64,000 nucleotides of DNA, taken from Owenia fusiformis. Lineage: Eukaryota > Annelida > Polychaeta > Sabellida > Oweniidae. The DNA is taken from positions 6,189,169-6,253,168 of the forward strand of contig CAIIXF020000010.1 of NCBI GenBank assembly GCA_903813345.2, in the 5' to 3' direction. Numbering within the stretch: the first letter of the stretch is position 1; every line of letters begins with the position of its first letter. Position numbers and translations under genes: made by a program. Below are positions 12,568-25,758 of the stretch, one piece after another. Under the pieces are notes generated by a model. That model ran no database searches. It worked only from the letters and a program-made list of their open reading frames with translations, and was not told the origin of the DNA.

Positions 12568-13793
12568 ATTTGACATAATATTGTGATCTCAGTTTAGTTT
12601 GTCAAAGCAAAATACACTGATTATAATTAATTGATTTTACTGCTTATTTCTTATGTATCTGAAGCTCGAGCTTTTGTTTTGTATACACATAGTCCAAAGG
12701 ACAATCTGTTTACGAGATTCTAGTACATAAAAATAGTGACTGTCATTGATGGAAAGTTGTGCATTTTCAATGGGAATAGAATGTTCACTCAAATGTTCTG
12801 CTGCTGCGAACAAGATATTCTCTAAGAGATTTTTGAACTTGTAAAAGCTGACAGTCTATACGGGTACCCCATAAGGATACACCAACAAAGATGATTCTTT
12901 AGAGTATACTATCCTTACTCGGTTTGTTTATTTCGAGGAAAGCAGTTCTATTTAAAACCTGTTTTGGGTCTTCAATGGTATACTATTATAAAGTACCATC
13001 TTTGGATAGAATAATCTAATTTGCAGACATATAGTTTATAGAAGAACTGGGAAACATGTGATCATAACAGTGAAAGGTAAAATATTTGGGACTATTTTCT
13101 GCTGATGGACGTGTTTGGTAATTATGAATTGGTCGATGCACTTTAACATGATGATCCGTGAAACTGTAAAAGTGAAAATATTACCTTTGTAGCTTAACAT
13201 TTTCCTTATTGTCTGTTAACCTTTCCGAGTCGTCAAATATATCGCTGAGAATCAACGATGCCACTTCACTGGGCCTCAACTCCCTATACTGCCTTGATAT
13301 CTTAGTTGGAAGCTGGAAGCTCTGCTGCTTGATTATGTAATAGCCTAAAGCATAGCAACTGCCTTGGCAACATGCAGAAACAACATGGCAGCAAACTGAC
13401 CACTCTGATTTGCTTTATTGCTGTAAAGTTCTGAATAAACCATTAACCCTTTAATATATATGCTTTTTGACTGTTAAATAACACTCCCCCATATGTATTA
13501 TACTAATGTTAGAGATATCAGAAGGGTTAATGATTCATGGAGAAAGTTCTGAATGGCTTTATAATGAGTGGTCTGGTAGATAATTTTAAGATTTTGCAAC
13601 TTGAATAATTAGTTCCACCAAATTTTCTCAAGATTTTACGTTTACTATTACATAAATGTGGTACCATGATTTACATCAATTCATCCCCTATCCATTCATG
13701 TAAATATCTCAAATGCCTTATCTATATAACTAATTTAAATTAGATTTGAAGATCCTCACCATCATTTCTAAGTTCACATTATCAGACATCAAG
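12568..13793. other. Spacer between the VWD gene and the RAG1-like transposase gene
   Basis: It is non-coding and AT-rich. I compared CAC-starting motifs here with the region 3' of the transposase gene and found no convincing terminal inverted repeat. It presumably contains the VWD gene 3' UTR and the transposase promoter, but no clear signals stand out. Confidence 0.5.
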
Positions 13794-16751
13794 ATGGAGT
13801 CTCTACAGACACATTTGACTTTACACAAAAAAGCATTAGAAAACATGTGTAGACTATGTATGACAAAACTTAAAAGTGCTAAGCAAAGTAAAAAAACTTT
13901 CAGAAGTTTCAAGAGTATCAACCAAGATGCAAATTCGTTGTTAAACATGGATTTAAAAGAAGGTGAAAACTATCCAACATGCGTATGTCAGAGTTGCTAC
14001 AGGAATGTAAAATTTAAAAAGAATTCAGTAAGTCCTAACTATATTCAGGAAGTGAAGAACAATCAATTGATGTGGTGTAAAGAACTATCACTAATAGATG
14101 ACTGCATTGTTTGCAAAAAATATGAAGAGCAAAATACATTCCGAAATCCTGGTAAAAAACATTCGAAACTGAGAGATGGTGAGGAGAATTCTATGGATCA
14201 ATCAGACTTGGATTCAACTGGTGATTCAACTGATTTATCTTTGACTAACATATCCGCTATACATACTTCTCCAATCAAAAATGCAAAAAGTGATCCAACT
14301 GAATCGCTTGTGGAAATTAGTTTTTTACAAAGTACTCCAAAAAAGTGTGACAATTCCACACAGAGTTCTCCTGGAAAGGAAAAACGCGACAATGATGAAG
14401 AGACAATACGAAATGTTTTATTGAAGAGTAAAACAGAAAAATTGACAACTTTAGAGGAAAAACTTCTTACAGCCCTTGTTAGGAGATCATTACACAACTC
14501 AGATGGAGAAATGCTAAGATGTAAAACAAGAGGAAAGGTAATTATAATATTGCATTAAAGTTCAATTAATTCTTATAAAACCAATATTACATTTTAATTC
14601 ATAAGTGCATTCATATTGTTCAAGCAAATAATTTAAGTATCATTTCTAATGATGACTATTCACACCAATTATACAGGGGTAATAAAACTTAAATCTAAAA
14701 GCACTCCAATTATTCCACTTATCATTAACAGAGAATTGAAGTTATCTTTCCCTTACAAGGAAATACAACTCAACATTTGATATTTCCAGCCCCTACTGTT
14801 CACAAAAATAACTAAGATGCAAACACCCAGTTCCCAAGCCAGAACTCCAACCAAACGAAAAAGGGCTAAATTTATCAATAAAATTCGTGATGTATCATCG
14901 GGAAAGGATAATAATTCTTTAAACGCACAAATGACAAGGGAATTTAAACTCCATTCAAAGAAGCGAAGACAAGAGATGGCAAAAAACTTGGGATTTGCTG
15001 CTTCAAAGTTACCTAAGAAATACTGCTTATCAATGAAATCTACAGCAAAACTCTCTTGGTACCAATTAAGTATAATAAAAAGATACCTGCGCAAGATTGG
15101 AATTAAATATTCAAGTGAAACAAGTGAACGAAAATTACGCAACAAATTCATAGGTAAAAGCTTAAAAGCAGAATTGGTGAAATTCCATTGTAAGGACAAA
15201 ACAGCTCCACATGCCAAAAAGGGATTGATTCGATCAAGCAAGCCCATGGTATTTGTTCAAAACTTAAACAATACAGTGGTATCAAGAATAAATAAAATGT
15301 CAGCTCAGAATTTGCTAAACTGGAATAATGAAAGCATTCCAAAAGATCACATCTATGTCAAAGTTGGGGGTGATCATGGAGGATCGTCTTTTAAGATGTC
15401 ATACCAGGTATTAAATACTGATTCGCCAAATTCCCCTAAGAACACAGTTGCATTTACCTGTTTCAATGCCAAGGACTCTCGGCCAAACCTTGACATTGCG
15501 CTTGGGAGATACAGTGGCCAAATTGCACGCCTCGATGGACAGAAATGGCAAGGTAAAACAATTCGTGTATTTCTATTTGGTGACTTTGCTTTCCTAGCAA
15601 CATTTATGGGCATCACGGGGGCTAATGGATGCCATCCCTGCCTGTGGTGTGAGATACCATCTCGGGATTTAGGGATACCACTTACTGTCAGGGGTAAATT
15701 ACCAAAAAGAACATTAGAGAATATGAAAAAACATCAAGAAGATTTTCAGATCAAAGGAAAGGGCCTATTAAAAAATGCAAAATTACACAAAAATGTTATT
15801 AACAAGCCAATATGTAACATTCCTATAGAGCGCATCTGCCCTCCCTACCTACATATTGTCTTAGGCGTGGTTAAAAAACACCATGATGTCCTTTTAGAGA
15901 AGTGTCATGCCATAGATAAATATATTGCTGCAGAGTTGGCAGACCATAGTACCCTGAACACATACACCGACAATACAGTATTTGGAGAGTATATCTCAAA
16001 TATTAGTAAACAAAAACTCCTCTTTGAAACAATTAAAAAGACCAGCAATGAAACAAAGAAAGAACAATTGACGGCACAATTGGAAGAATTAGATGCCAAA
16101 ACAAAGCTTGACATAGAATCGGGACCAATAGCATATTCAATAGACTCAACTCTCAAAAAACACCAAATCCACAGATCTAACTACCATGGCAAAAGCTTTG
16201 TCGGAAACCATTGTCACAAATATTTGAAGCCCAATGTTTTTAATGCTGTTTGTGATGCAGTTATAATGAAGACTGAAAATGTGACAAAAGGATTACCATG
16301 CCAGAAAAAATGCTTAAAATCTGCGACAAAAATGGTTAACAAGTTCAGAGAGGTTAACAACCTATTCTCTACAATTCACTATAAAGTTTCATCGGACAAT
16401 AAAATAGAAAATAGTGATGTGGATGAAATTCAAAATGATATAAACAAATACATGGAATCATTTAGAAAAAACTTTCCCAAAATAAGTATAATTCCAAAAC
16501 AACATTTCCTCGAGGACCATGTTTGTGAATGGATTGAAAAGTATAATTGTGGCATGGCGCTCCACGGAGAACAAGGTGGAGAGTCATTACATCATCAATT
16601 TAATACTTTGGATAGAAAAATGGCAGGGATGAAAAATAACCTAAACCGTCTTCTCGCAACTATGACTGAGCACTGGGTTGGAGTTGAACCAGAAATATTT
16701 ACACAAATTCCTGGAATTATAAAGAGAAAAAGGAAAAAGTCAGCAAATTAA
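13794..16751 (+). CDS. RAG1-related DDE transposase with RAG1-like N-terminal zinc region (Chapaev/N-RAG-TP or Transib type)
   Basis: Two exons, 13794-14537 and 14790-16751, join in phase 0 (AAG|GTAATT; TATTTCCAG|CCC) into about 901 residues without a stop. Exon 1 has three C-x2-C pairs (C19/C22, C65/C68, C104/C107) with W94 before the last, the layout of the RAG1 N-terminal zinc-binding region. In exon 2, numbered from its Met at 14817, D186 (VKVGGDHGG), D256 (FLFGDFAFL) and E589 (GEQGGESLHHQF) form a DDE triad. The zinc ligands C275/C278 follow the second Asp by 19 and 22 residues, and H563/H568 precede the Glu by 26 and 21, as in the RAG1 core. The insertion domain keeps a RAG1-like NAVCDA motif. 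No RING finger is seen. The ATG at 13794 (AAGATGG) is a better start than the upstream non-ATG extension. It should act in the nucleus to cut and paste DNA at its own ends. Superfamily assignment is inference; the RAG1-like core is well supported. Confidence 0.85.
14538..14789 (+). other. Intron of the RAG1-like transposase gene
   Basis: This 252 bp intron has a donor GTAATT and an acceptor preceded by TTGATATTTCCAG. The frame continues nine codons upstream of the Met at 14817, so the two open frames form one protein. Confidence 0.8.
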
Positions 16752-19311
16752 TGTAAGTAACCTTTTAAATACAAAACACACACACATCCTAGCTACAACA
16801 ATGTTGCATGATAAACTTTATCATTATTTCAGGTTGTACGCATGATTTTGTTTGATAATTTTATGTCTCTGTATAAATAAGGCATTTGAGATATTTATGG
16901 ATTTCTTTAGAGAAATGACCATTCTATCACACTAAAAAACAAAAGTAAAATCAAAAGGTAATTTTTTTAGATATTCAATGTTTAAGTTAAAAAACCAACA
17001 AATTCCAAAGCTTGATCTAACAATATGTGTTCATCAGCTGATAGCCACTCCTAGCAGATGCAATTAGTGTGTATTAATTAAGGCAAATTAACACAGCCAG
17101 TTAAGAGGTTAGGTAGAAGCCATATAGAGTTCAGATTAACCACAGCATGTTCATATCTGCTGCAGTGCCCAGCTTACAACTAAGATACAGGTTGTTAGAC
17201 CCAGTGACTTAGGGAAGAGTTAAAATTGATCAATGCATCCCCAGCGAAAATACTGATGAAATCATTGAAGGGACATTTCAAAATTAAAAATATCGATAGT
17301 TATATTTCCTTGGACACTCTAGTACAGGCATGGGTCCATATGGTCTACTGAATTAAAGGGGTCAACTGGAATAAGTTAAGATGCCAACTGGGTATCAAAA
17401 ATTCAAGGATGAGTCAAAGGTGATTAAGCTTCCATCTCCCAGAGCATTCGATGTATAGAATTGACAGATATAAATATGTATACATTTCCCATCTTGTATT
17501 TGTTTTAAATTACACATCCCTCGATCCTCCGATTTGTGCATGAACATAAACATTGTCAATCGCCAGGTTCTATTCAGCAATTGTAAATCATGTTACAGAT
17601 CCCGATGGAGTAACAATGCCGATTGACTTATTCATTCAAATGAATCATTTTGTAATAACAATAATGCGTTTAATCGTTCCAAATGAGAATTGTAACAATC
17701 ACTGATCCATTAGTTTAAATCGTGGTCAATTGAAATTGTGACTGATGTTGCTCTATGCACTCTGTGTAATGATATTTGTTCCTCACATTAACGATTAGTA
17801 GAAAAAGACCTGACTAATGATGAACGTAGTCATTGTGTCTATGCAACAATATGACTTGCTGACTTGCCTTCCGGGAGCAGATTTTCGTAAGATATTTTGT
17901 TTTTTTCCGTTTAAACCTATTTCTTGGACGATTTTCTCCATCATCATATGCGTGCAGTTAGTGTGCAAATTTTTTAATTAAAAAAGCACACGTTTTTACC
18001 TAGCTAACAATAACAACACAGACACCGCTCTGAAGACTCAAATAATAATATGGCGCTTCGTGATGATGCTAGATGTATACTAATAACATTTTGAATGAAT
18101 AGTCTTGCTTCAAGACCCCGGGCCCTCTACACAACTGAACTGACAACTGGCAACTTATGTCATGAGGCCTTGTAGCTAGACTATTGAAGACTATTGAATA
18201 AAGGAATTATGCGCACTTCATGCATACAATGATTCAGAAAATCTGTTGATTTAGTTCAAAATTCGAAGGCAACGATACCATTCTGTAATTAGATCGTGTG
18301 ACAACGTACTTCAAATGAGATAACTTGCTACACTACGAACGTAATTGCTTTACTCGTTGACGACGTTGTGCAATCGGATATAAATTGTGCCTAACGGTAC
18401 AGGGTGGCCTGAAAGTGAGACGGAGACAATTAAAATAGGCAATATCTCTTAAAATAGACAAGTGACATCGATAGAACCTTGCACCACCTTGTCAAAACCA
18501 TTGTATGACACAATCAAATCCCATACAATGACCCAGATCTGCCAAAAAACGTCCTAAGGACAATACTGTAACTGCATATGCATATACTGCATATACATGT
18601 ATAGTGCTACTGAGTCCCACACCCGGTGTGAAAGAAATGATGGTCCCCCTGGGATTATGGTCCCCTTTCTTAACGGCCCTTACTGGTCCTGATTGCGTAT
18701 AAGATAATGAGGGAAAGAGTTGAATTTAGGTCACCATATAAATCAATGGAGAGTAGGACCATAATTTGAAAGGACCTCCTACCCTTTTACACCGGTGTGT
18801 TTTGTCTGCAGTTTTTGCACAATCTGTATCTTTATCTTTTCTGTTGAGTCTTCCAAGTGTCCCATGAGTCATTAACTTTGTATCCCAAGCACTCGAATAT
18901 GACAACTTTTCTTGGATAATCATGACATCTGAGTTGCCTGTATAACTATTGTTATACCAGTACTTTTGATTCGGTCCTAAAATGGGTCTCTACCACAAAC
19001 ATTTTATATTTCAACGCCCATGGCATATTGACTAAGGTGACATTTTAACAACATTTCCATTGAATTAACTATATTCTCTTGAAAATGAAAACAAAATCAT
19101 CATTAATAAGGAAGTTATTCAAATTGTTTGGGTCTCTTTTTTCCGGTCACCATGTACGACCTGAATTAACTGCGAATGAGATGGACGTATTAAAGACGTT
19201 TATGAACGAAGTAGCTAATCATTTCAGAAATCACAAATTCACTGTTTTACCATATATAAGGACTCGTATTCAGAATTCACTGATGTCTTAACATCGATTC
19301 AAGGATTCAAT
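16752..19311. other. Intergenic region 3' of the transposase gene
   Basis: It is AT-rich, without a convincing gene. It contains an inverted-repeat element at about 18615-18800 and a possible mariner-like terminus near 18404 (GGGTGGCCTGAAAGTGAGAC). A 70-codon open frame at 19079-19291 has no recognisable domain and no support. Confidence 0.5.
18615..18800. mobile_element. Short inverted-repeat element (MITE-like)
   Basis: The left arm contains ACACCCGGTGTGAAAG, then ATGATGGTCC. The right arm contains GGACCATAATTTGAAAGG, then CTTTTACACCGGTGTG. The arms are inverted relative to each other and about 100 bp apart. A partial relative is present at 10553-10615. No coding content. Confidence 0.6.
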
Positions 19312-20505
19312 TCAGACAGTACTGGTTTGTTTATCAATCAATTCCTCGATTTCATGACATCTTGGAGCTTTACTGGAATGCGGGTAAATTCTTGATGGAC
19401 TGCTAGATCGGGTTTCCGAAGTTCTCTTTCCCATTGACAAATTAGTCCATAAACTACTATTTGGTAAGTGCTGGCAATCCTTACAACAAAGGAACAATTT
19501 ACAAATTCCATCTCGAAGTGTACTTCTGAAATCTGTCCCCGATATACAATACATTACAAAGTTTAGTACATTATTGGAGTAAAACACTAGATTAAGACAT
19601 GCCCATAGTAGGTAAAATCTTGATCGATCCTCTACATACCAGTGGTCAAACCCGTGAACAAGATACAATAAGATTGGCAATGTAAGAACGATAAAAGTGA
19701 AGTTAACCGTCACTAACATCACAGCCATTCGTCCAAAGCTGGTGTTCTGGTTGGATTGAATGTGCCGCCTGAAACACGTAAGTTTAGCAATTATGATGAC
19801 GTTCGACACAATCATGACAATAAAAGGGATGATTGACCCTAGGGCGAAATCGACCCAACGGTACACATTTTTGATGAAGTCGAATCCCGGTAACCAGCGA
19901 CATATCTGAATTTGCTGAAGAATCCCCGTTGACCAAAAGAAGTGCATGTTCACAATACATAAGACGACAAACACACACAGTATTGTCAGCGCTGTTGAGC
20001 GGAAAGTGCAGATCAACCTGGCCTTGTGAGGAACAAACACGACTATCAGTCGCTCCACGGTTATACAGACCAACATCCAGGCAGAAAATTGGTTACTCAG
20101 ATAGAGCAGAAATGTCATAATCTTACAACCGGCTTGAGATATATCTCTGATGTTAAGTTTCTCGTCTGTAGACATAATTATCCAGAATCTTAAGTAGCCG
20201 TTCATTAAGACGCTCGTGTCAGAAATTGCCAATGCGATCAGGTACAAGCTTGATGTCTTTCTCCGCAGATTCTTTTGGAGTAGTACAACTATCGCCATTG
20301 TATTGAACATAAATCCTAACGTCACGAGCACCGGGGATCCATATTTCCAAATAGCCATAGCCGACTTCACCATGTGGTTAATTGGTCCAGTCACTGGAAC
20401 ACCCGAACTGTTGGTCACATTATAGCTGGCGAGTGTTGAATTCTCCAACCAAACGATCGTCGTGTTCCTGAAAAAACCATCGCTGTTGATACCCGAGTGA
20501 TTCAT
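19312..20505 (-). CDS. Class A (rhodopsin-family) peptide-type GPCR, intronless
   Basis: This is a 397-residue seven-helix receptor. The N-terminus has N-glycosylation sequons (N14, N22, N29, N32). TM1 spans about 56-77. TM3 starts after C127, which should pair with C202 in the second extracellular loop. The DRY motif reads ERL (151-153), followed by a PHKA loop. TM7 has NFVMY (315-319) in place of NPxxY, and the tail is cysteine-rich (C335, C340, C341, C344), possibly palmitoylated. It belongs to the expanded invertebrate group that resembles FMRFamide/GPR139-like peptide receptors; the ligand is unknown. The receptor at 48.8 kb shares WKYGxP before TM1 and PHK in loop 2, marking the two as paralogues. 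The start is the first Met of the open frame. Confidence 0.88.
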   Translation of the reverse strand: MNHSGINSDGFFRNTTIVWLENSTLASYNVTNSSGVPVTGPINHMVKSAMAIWKYGSPVLVTLGFMFNTMAIVVLLQKNLRRKTSSLYLIALAISDTSVLMNGYLRFWIIMSTDEKLNIRDISQAGCKIMTFLLYLSNQFSAWMLVCITVERLIVVFVPHKARLICTFRSTALTILCVFVVLCIVNMHFFWSTGILQQIQICRWLPGFDFIKNVYRWVDFALGSIIPFIVMIVSNVIIIAKLTCFRRHIQSNQNTSFGRMAVMLVTVNFTFIVLTLPILLYLVHGFDHWYVEDRSRFYLLWACLNLVFYSNNVLNFVMYCISGTDFRSTLRDGICKLFLCCKDCQHLPNSSLWTNLSMGKRTSETRSSSPSRIYPHSSKAPRCHEIEELIDKQTSTV

Positions 20506-23500
20506 TTTAAAATGAGCAATTGCAAGTTGACCCTTTCAACTGCTAATGATACTATCAATTATTCATTTAACTACTCGCTTGTTCCATAATTATAAATTAT
20601 TCCTTCAATAGGATGGATATAATTGTATTTGTAACCCGTCTGAATGTTATCAGAACTAAGCTCTACAGTTTGCATTAGCTATTGCTAGCCTTTGTACAGA
20701 ACTGCAATCACTTTCTAATTACTTTCTGAACGCGGCCATGATTTATTTATAGATATCAAGTGTTTATCATAAGAACTATGTTTGAATCAGAACCACAACT
20801 ACAGGCGTTGTACTGCCTTTGAGAACTTCCTAATACTTACTTGTAAGATGTTAGTGCAACATTTAAAGGAATAGTATGTCCAGTCTCCAGTAACCTTATT
20901 CTCATTTTTTGAATCGCTATTGCTCTAACCGCCCATTATTTGTTCCAATTAGTATATATCCTTGCGTATGCAGAAGAACCGTTTGGAAAGCTTTGGAGGC
21001 ATTAAGTTGCGCTTCTGTTGGAAGGTTTATGTTCCCAGTCTCCAGGTCTCCAGAATCGACAATTGACCCCATTTGAAGGCTGTGCTAGTAGATTCGTTCA
21101 TGTAAGAGGAGGTCTTAAGGTGTCAGCAGAATAGCATTTAGACATAGCTTTCTTTTATGGCCTCCACTCACATATGTGACCTCCCCCCCACTCCAGCGTA
21201 CACTTGCGAACGACGTGTGTAAAATTCCTTCATATTGGTACCCTCTAGGAAAGTTTCAGGCAGCTTCGGAAGCATACGAAAAGTTTTGCTTTGGTATGCA
21301 TGTTTGGGTTCCCAATCTCTAGAATTTAACACCACATAGAGAACTTACTATCTAGCTTTGAAATCTCACCAATCCTCGTTTTTCGTGAGAGATTTGCAGT
21401 TTAAACTCCCGTTGACAGAAAGTCATTTTTAGTAGCATGAACTCCTATAAAGATTTTCAACAATAATTGGTTGACACGATTTCTACGTCTTTTTCAACTT
21501 TTCTAAAAAAAAGTGTGGGAAAAATCTCAATAGATGCAATTTTAGAATTGTTCGTTTGTTTATATTCGTTCAACAACAAAATGTTCATGATTAATCACAA
21601 TATGTACATTTACATGGTTATTCCATTGTAAACAATTAGACAGATTCAACAAAAACCTTTTGTTCAATCATGAAATTAAGTGACTAATGCAAGATTTTAT
21701 CAATGAAGCCTATGGTAGTCTTGCCCAACAAAAACAGATCAAAACAAGTGGCGACGTCTAGTTATTCAGCTATATTTTGTAGCAGTTCCCTTATTCGCCA
21801 GGCTGGTTTAAAGGATTCGCTTATGTTTGAAGAGGCCTTTAAAAGTCATAACTTAACCAGCCTTCAACATTTTCTGATGGTTTTACGGCAATTACATGTA
21901 GAATACGGTATTATCAGAATTTACTGCATTCTCGCTACTGAATGCACCATTAAACTATGTTGTGAAAATTGTAACTATTTTTAATTTTATAGATTTGAAG
22001 ACAATTCAAACTTTGGTGATTGGTATCTAGAAATTCTTCATAATGCCTTACTACTTATGAACTTTGTGTTTAATGCAGAACCAAATAGAGTGCCGAAAAT
22101 CTCTACCACAGAAGATGAGGGGATTACAAAAACAGTCTATTTTATTATTGCATCAGCTGTTCTATGGCATATGGTTCAACTAGAAAATAAAAATAAACTC
22201 TCCGTTCGTGGGCATTATAATTCGGTTTACATATCTTGTTTTTTAGAGGGCGTATCGACCAGAAAGGTTGATCGAGTAGTCGAGTAGGTATATAGTATAT
22301 AAAAGCGCGTTTTTATTCACCCCAGGTGATCGGAGGTAAACCATAATGGACACGATAAAAGAAGAGAAATGTGATAGAATTCAAATAAGAATAGTACCAC
22401 AGCTTTTGTCGTATTTGTCACAAAGTACTAGATGATAATCATATCAGATTCCATGCTATTTCATAAGTGGTAGATGTTAAATTACGCCTACCATACACTG
22501 GTGGATCCAGAAGCTAGCAAGGGCCCACATTTCAAGCCAGAAAAAATGTTCCTTGCCTAAAATTTACAATATTTAAAAACCTTCTTTCAAACTTTGCCCT
22601 AAAAAGGCCCAAAATGGCAATTATGCCAAAAAAGGCCAATTGTTGATGCCCTACGTCAAGAACGATGACGCATGTCGCATGGGTATACATTACACATACA
22701 TGTATGTTTGTGCTTTGCTTTATATGTGGAACAAACGTTTTGCCGACGTGTTGCTGGTGAAATTAAAGCAAGTGGGCAGGGTATTGTTATTAAAACCCGG
22801 ACTCAAACAAGTGACCATTTCAAACAAATTTGGAACCTTTTTGAAACATTGTTTCAAAAAGTTCCAAATTGGTTAACATTTCTTCAGTTGGACGTAATCC
22901 TGCATCGGACAATATAAGTAACGATGTATTACTTCGCATCCATTTCACTTTTAAATATGAATCTCTAACATATTACAAATTTAATCACGGGTATGTCTCA
23001 CGTTAAGTGAACCAACATTTTCAGGTCAATACAATGTATAACTTTCAAATATAAGCTCCCCCCCCCCCCTTGTCCCACACATCATCAATTTTTGTCGTCT
23101 GGGTTTTCCTCCTTAATCGTATCTGCATAATTAACCTCCGATGATCACTTCGTATAGGGTGTTAATAAAATAATCAAAATGATGCTCTAAAAACGGTGAT
23201 CTCTGATCCAAACCTCAATGAGACCAGCTATAAGCGTTGGGATTGTGTGTTGTTTTCATTTCAAGGTTTTAGCATTCACAGGATTCAATATTGTTAAGAT
23301 TGAACATTCTACCCCTTTCTTTTCAAAATTTTGAACACCAAATATTACTCGTGAATCTACAAGTAAAGTATCTGGTGTCCAAAAATAAAAAACACCTCTG
23401 TTCACCCCCCCCCTCGTTCTTATTAAATTAGTCTGATACTTATAATTGCATAGGTTTCTAATTGTTGATGAATTTTTACATGTTCATTACAACTTCCTTA

Positions 23501-25543
23501 GGAAATCAATGGACCTTTCCAATATTCAGTGTCCTGCAGGGGTATGATTTGACAATGATTTGTTAATGTTTTTTAATCAAAACCGATGACATCATCAATC
23601 TAGCTTCCAAGTACCAACGGTTGCAGGGTCTATTAGAAGGGTATATTAATTCAAATTTGATTACATATATCACGTCAGGTAGTACCCCATTCTTCTTTAA
23701 TTAGTCTCAGACTTATAATTAGGCCTACATTAACGTCGAATCATATGACTGAAAGGGTGAATTAACCAATTATGTTTTGATTATGTATATAATATGTACT
23801 CTTCCAACTAATCGATCGCATCCCGTTCTTTTCCCTTTAGTCATAATCAGATTTCATATTTACAATGAATAAAAACGATTCAAGAATCTGTATTCGGCAT
23901 TATGATATTTCATGAAATTTGTCCACATTTTAAATCATTGGTTATTTCAATCGCAGCTCAACGACGTTCTTCAGCTATAACATATCAAAAAATAGTCGAT
24001 AAAGATTCAAGATGATACTTTCTCTCTCCAATTTTCAAACATCGAACTCCTGAACGACAGCTCTTGATACTTTTTCCAGTAGTTGCCTTTAAAGCATAAT
24101 CCCTCTATTCACTTCAATTAATATGAAATAACGAGACCCAGGTCATCTCGTAATGATTTTTTCCAATCGATGTACTCATTAGGAAAATTAAATGAAAATG
24201 ACTTTTAATTTATTTCTTGCACTCGCGATTTGGAGATTTCCAGCGGGACCTGTATCATAACCGTGCACTTCATCTTTGCAAATAATGAAGGAATCCAAAT
24301 GGATACATCTTTTTATAATGTTCCCCTCAGAAAACACTAAGATTAACACTAAAATTTGCGGTGAAATCATGTCTGTGTCACAGAACTTTTTGATGCCAAT
24401 GGACTTACCGGGCCTAAAATACTTATCTCAAAATAGATGCCTTGAAATAGAAATACCTTGATTCACAGTTCAAAGTCAGTGCCCATCGAAAATTACAACG
24501 TACTGTACCTTGACATAATAGTGGACACCCCTACCACCACCACGAGACACGCGTGGGTTATTCCGAATACGTCCCTTTTTGTCATTTGTAAGTTGCCTGT
24601 TGCAAAAAGAACCTCAAAGTTACGCCCATATTTAGCGATTCCGGAATGAACATAGCGTTTGTTTTCTTGGATGGGCGATCAGAATTTGGATTTAATTATA
24701 AAACTCGAAGGTTTTAAACACCCCTCGTACCAATAACAATTTCTTCGATTAAAGCACTTACGAAAAAAAACTTTTTGTTACACAGTCGCCTTTAGAAAAG
24801 AACTATTTACGCAATCAATAAAGAAACTCCGAGATTGACACATTTAAAATAGATATCAATTGTCTTAAAGATGGGTAATATTTGTGAATGATTTGCGGCA
24901 GGGTTATCGCAACTTTTTGGTCCGTTGCGAATGAAACATCTTTCAATTTGCGATTGCGTTGGATTGCGCTGGGCGGATGATACAAATCCTGATTGCGACT
25001 CGCAAAAACTTGCGTTGCGTTGTGGTGCGCTTGCGAATCTGCTTCCAATAATATACATACGTTCTATTCCTTTTAGTTTCTTCAACATTAAATCAGCAAG
25101 TCAAGGATTTTTCGAGGTTAAAAGCCCGAGATCTCTTGGGGGTTTTATCAGCCTATGAACAGTTGGAAAAAACAAAGTCTGATGCTCTATATCTACCGAC
25201 TGAACTATAAAAGCTTAAGCCACTACAACAGGGCCGTAGTAGCAACTTAGTATCAAGGGTCGTTACAGTTCCACATGGGGCTATTAAGAAAAAATTGAAG
25301 GCTACAAGGGAACCAACTGGGGGACGTATGATACAACTAAGAAACACAAAAAGTACTTGGTAACCACCGGGACCTACCATGTGGTCATTTGGGAACCAAC
25401 GGGAGCAAAAAAGGAATCACAAGGGCAAAATAGTAAATAATGTCAAAATCGATGTGAAAGATGTATACATTCTGCTTCTTTTGATGCCAATTCTTTTTTC
25501 TTCTTATACACATCACAGCGATGCATTGCTACAATTTTAACAG
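20506..25543. other. Intergenic region, no convincing gene
   Basis: Only short unsupported frames are seen. It contains C-rich runs (around 23056 and 23405) and a TTGCG-rich patch (about 24900-25040). A loosely repeated segment with CCCAGTCTCCAGG-like text lies near 20880-21060 and 21310. No RNA gene was recognised. Confidence 0.45.
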
Positions 25544-25758
25544 GGATACTCAAAATGGTGGTTAGTTTCTGAGGGAAACAAGTGGGAGTCCTTCATTGCA
25601 TCATCAGCAGATATATCTCAGCATCAACGACATATTCGCCCCTGTATGCTTTCACTGAGTAGGGTAGTAATGCTTGATCTAAACCATCACTCGCTGAAGG
25701 AAGGACACTATCTGTCTTTTCTCTTCAGCCTAATCCACCTTGAGCTGGACTTTGCTAC
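25544..25758 (+). pseudogene. Candidate exon, 5' piece, cut by the LTR retrotransposon
   Basis: A plausible acceptor (ACAATTTTAACAG) ends at 25543 and opens a frame that is still open where the retrotransposon begins. After one copy of the CTAC duplication, the frame continues in phase from 42107 to a TGA at 42192-42194, for about 100 codons in all. I recognise no domain. It could be the last exon of a host gene, part of an older transposon gene, or chance. Confidence 0.3.

Noticed and set aside
14753-15247. 164-codon minus-strand frame
   Set aside because: Antisense shadow of the transposase core; its hydrophobic look comes from Lys/Asn-rich codons on the other strand.
13262-17220. CACTGGG near 13267 and CCCAGTG near 17211 as transposon ends of the RAG1-like gene
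   Set aside because: Only seven bases are shared and the flanking sequence diverges at once; no target duplication.
19079-19291. 70-codon frame just beyond the first GPCR
   Set aside because: No domain, no splice context, no homology I recognise.
24900-25040. TTGCG-rich patch as a tandem repeat
   Set aside because: Spacing is irregular and no unit is conserved; treated as low-complexity sequence.
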